From contig NC_088649.1 of the NCBI RefSeq assembly GCF_964019385.1, forward strand, positions 20,609,508 through 20,673,507: DNA of 64,000 bases, read 5' to 3'. The notes under the pieces were generated by a model. It was not told where the DNA came from. It made no database searches and saw only the letters and a list, made by a program, of their open reading frames with translations. A program made the translations under genes and the position numbers. The DNA is from Sycon ciliatum. Taxonomy: Eukaryota; Porifera; Calcarea; Leucosolenida; Sycettidae. Below, in pieces: positions 63,753 through 64,000 of the stretch; position 1 is the first letter of the stretch, and each line of letters opens with the position of its first letter.

Positions 63753-64000
63753 ATGGATGGTGCTGGGGGTTCCGTGCCGGCGTGGAGGAGTCTCTCCTCA
63801 CAGCAGTTGCGGGAGACATCTGCCAAATTCCATTGCCCTCCTGGCGCCCAAACCGTCAATATTGCGGACACCCTGGAGGATCTCGGCTATGCTGACCTTC
63901 AAGCTGTGCAGCTAAGTGGAAACCGTTCATGTATCGTGACCTTTTTGTCTATAGATAGTGCCGAGAAATTCGTTAGTGAGGGGATGATGGTTCATGGTGA
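63753..64000 (+). CDS. LINE ORF1, 5' part, runs off the window
   Basis: ATG at 63753 opens MDGAGGSVPAWRSLSSQQLR and continues without a stop to the window end (82 codons). HCPPGAQTVNIADTLEDLGY and NRSCIVTFLSIDSAEKFVSE resemble the RRM-like start of LINE-D ORF1 (RRGFCRITFCSTEVRDDVVT), with the same order of beta-strand-like segments. It is probably the 5' end of another two-ORF LINE on the plus strand. Confidence 0.55.
   Translation, partial: MDGAGGSVPAWRSLSSQQLRETSAKFHCPPGAQTVNIADTLEDLGYADLQAVQLSGNRSCIVTFLSIDSAEKFVSEGMMVHG

Overview
This window looks like nuclear DNA of an invertebrate metazoan; I cannot name the species. The evidence is: GT..AG intron signals around 72-base leucine-rich-repeat (LRR) exons; many CR1/Jockey-type non-LTR retrotransposons (LINEs); a Ty3/Gypsy element with a chromodomain; a DIRS-like gag/RNase H remnant; Penelope-like GIY-YIG fragments; a Tigger/pogo transposase; and long microsatellites. 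No bacterial operon, plasmid, CRISPR array or rRNA was seen. Nearly all long open frames belong to transposons.

Layout. 1-2.4 kb: a paralogous block (also at 50.5-52.1 kb) carrying an 897-bp TA-flanked DNA transposon derivative and a hammerhead-bearing repeat. 2.4-6.9 kb: MITEs and an 0.8-kb fold-back element. 7.1-9.7 kb: a broken Tigger transposase split by a LINE. 9.8-17.6 kb: LINE pieces, a long inverted repeat and a DIRS-like remnant. 18.2-47.2 kb: two tandem copies (U1 19446-30155, U2 30156-47200) of a segment of about 6.8 kb. U1 was later invaded by a 3.4-kb LINE. U2 was invaded by a 2.4-kb LINE/microsatellite block and by a 7.76-kb Gypsy element, which itself carries a LINE. 46.5-48.3 kb: an 863-bp tandem duplication. 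48.6-50.5 kb: SINE-like repeats. 50.5-53.1 kb: another old paralogous block. 53.1-58.5 kb: a nearly complete two-ORF LINE inside an older LINE. 58.5-63.7 kb: a third, diverged paralogue (U3) that still has the empty site of the LINE shared by U1 and U2. 63.75-64.0 kb: start of a LINE ORF1.

Host-like signal. Six exons of exactly 72 nt, all on the minus strand and all phase 2-2, each encode one 24-residue LRR. They are spread over the paralogous blocks with other exon-like blocks, which suggests a duplicated, partly decayed LRR gene family.

Most unusual signal. A dispersed repeat (copies at 1.4, 47.1, 48.0, 51.5 and 58.5 kb) holds a type I hammerhead ribozyme fold: CUGANGA and GAAA cores, a 3-bp stem III with a triloop, a UA cleavage site and a 6-bp stem I, downstream of a tRNA-like A box. 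This recalls Sm-alpha SINEs, Penelope-associated hammerheads and retrozymes.
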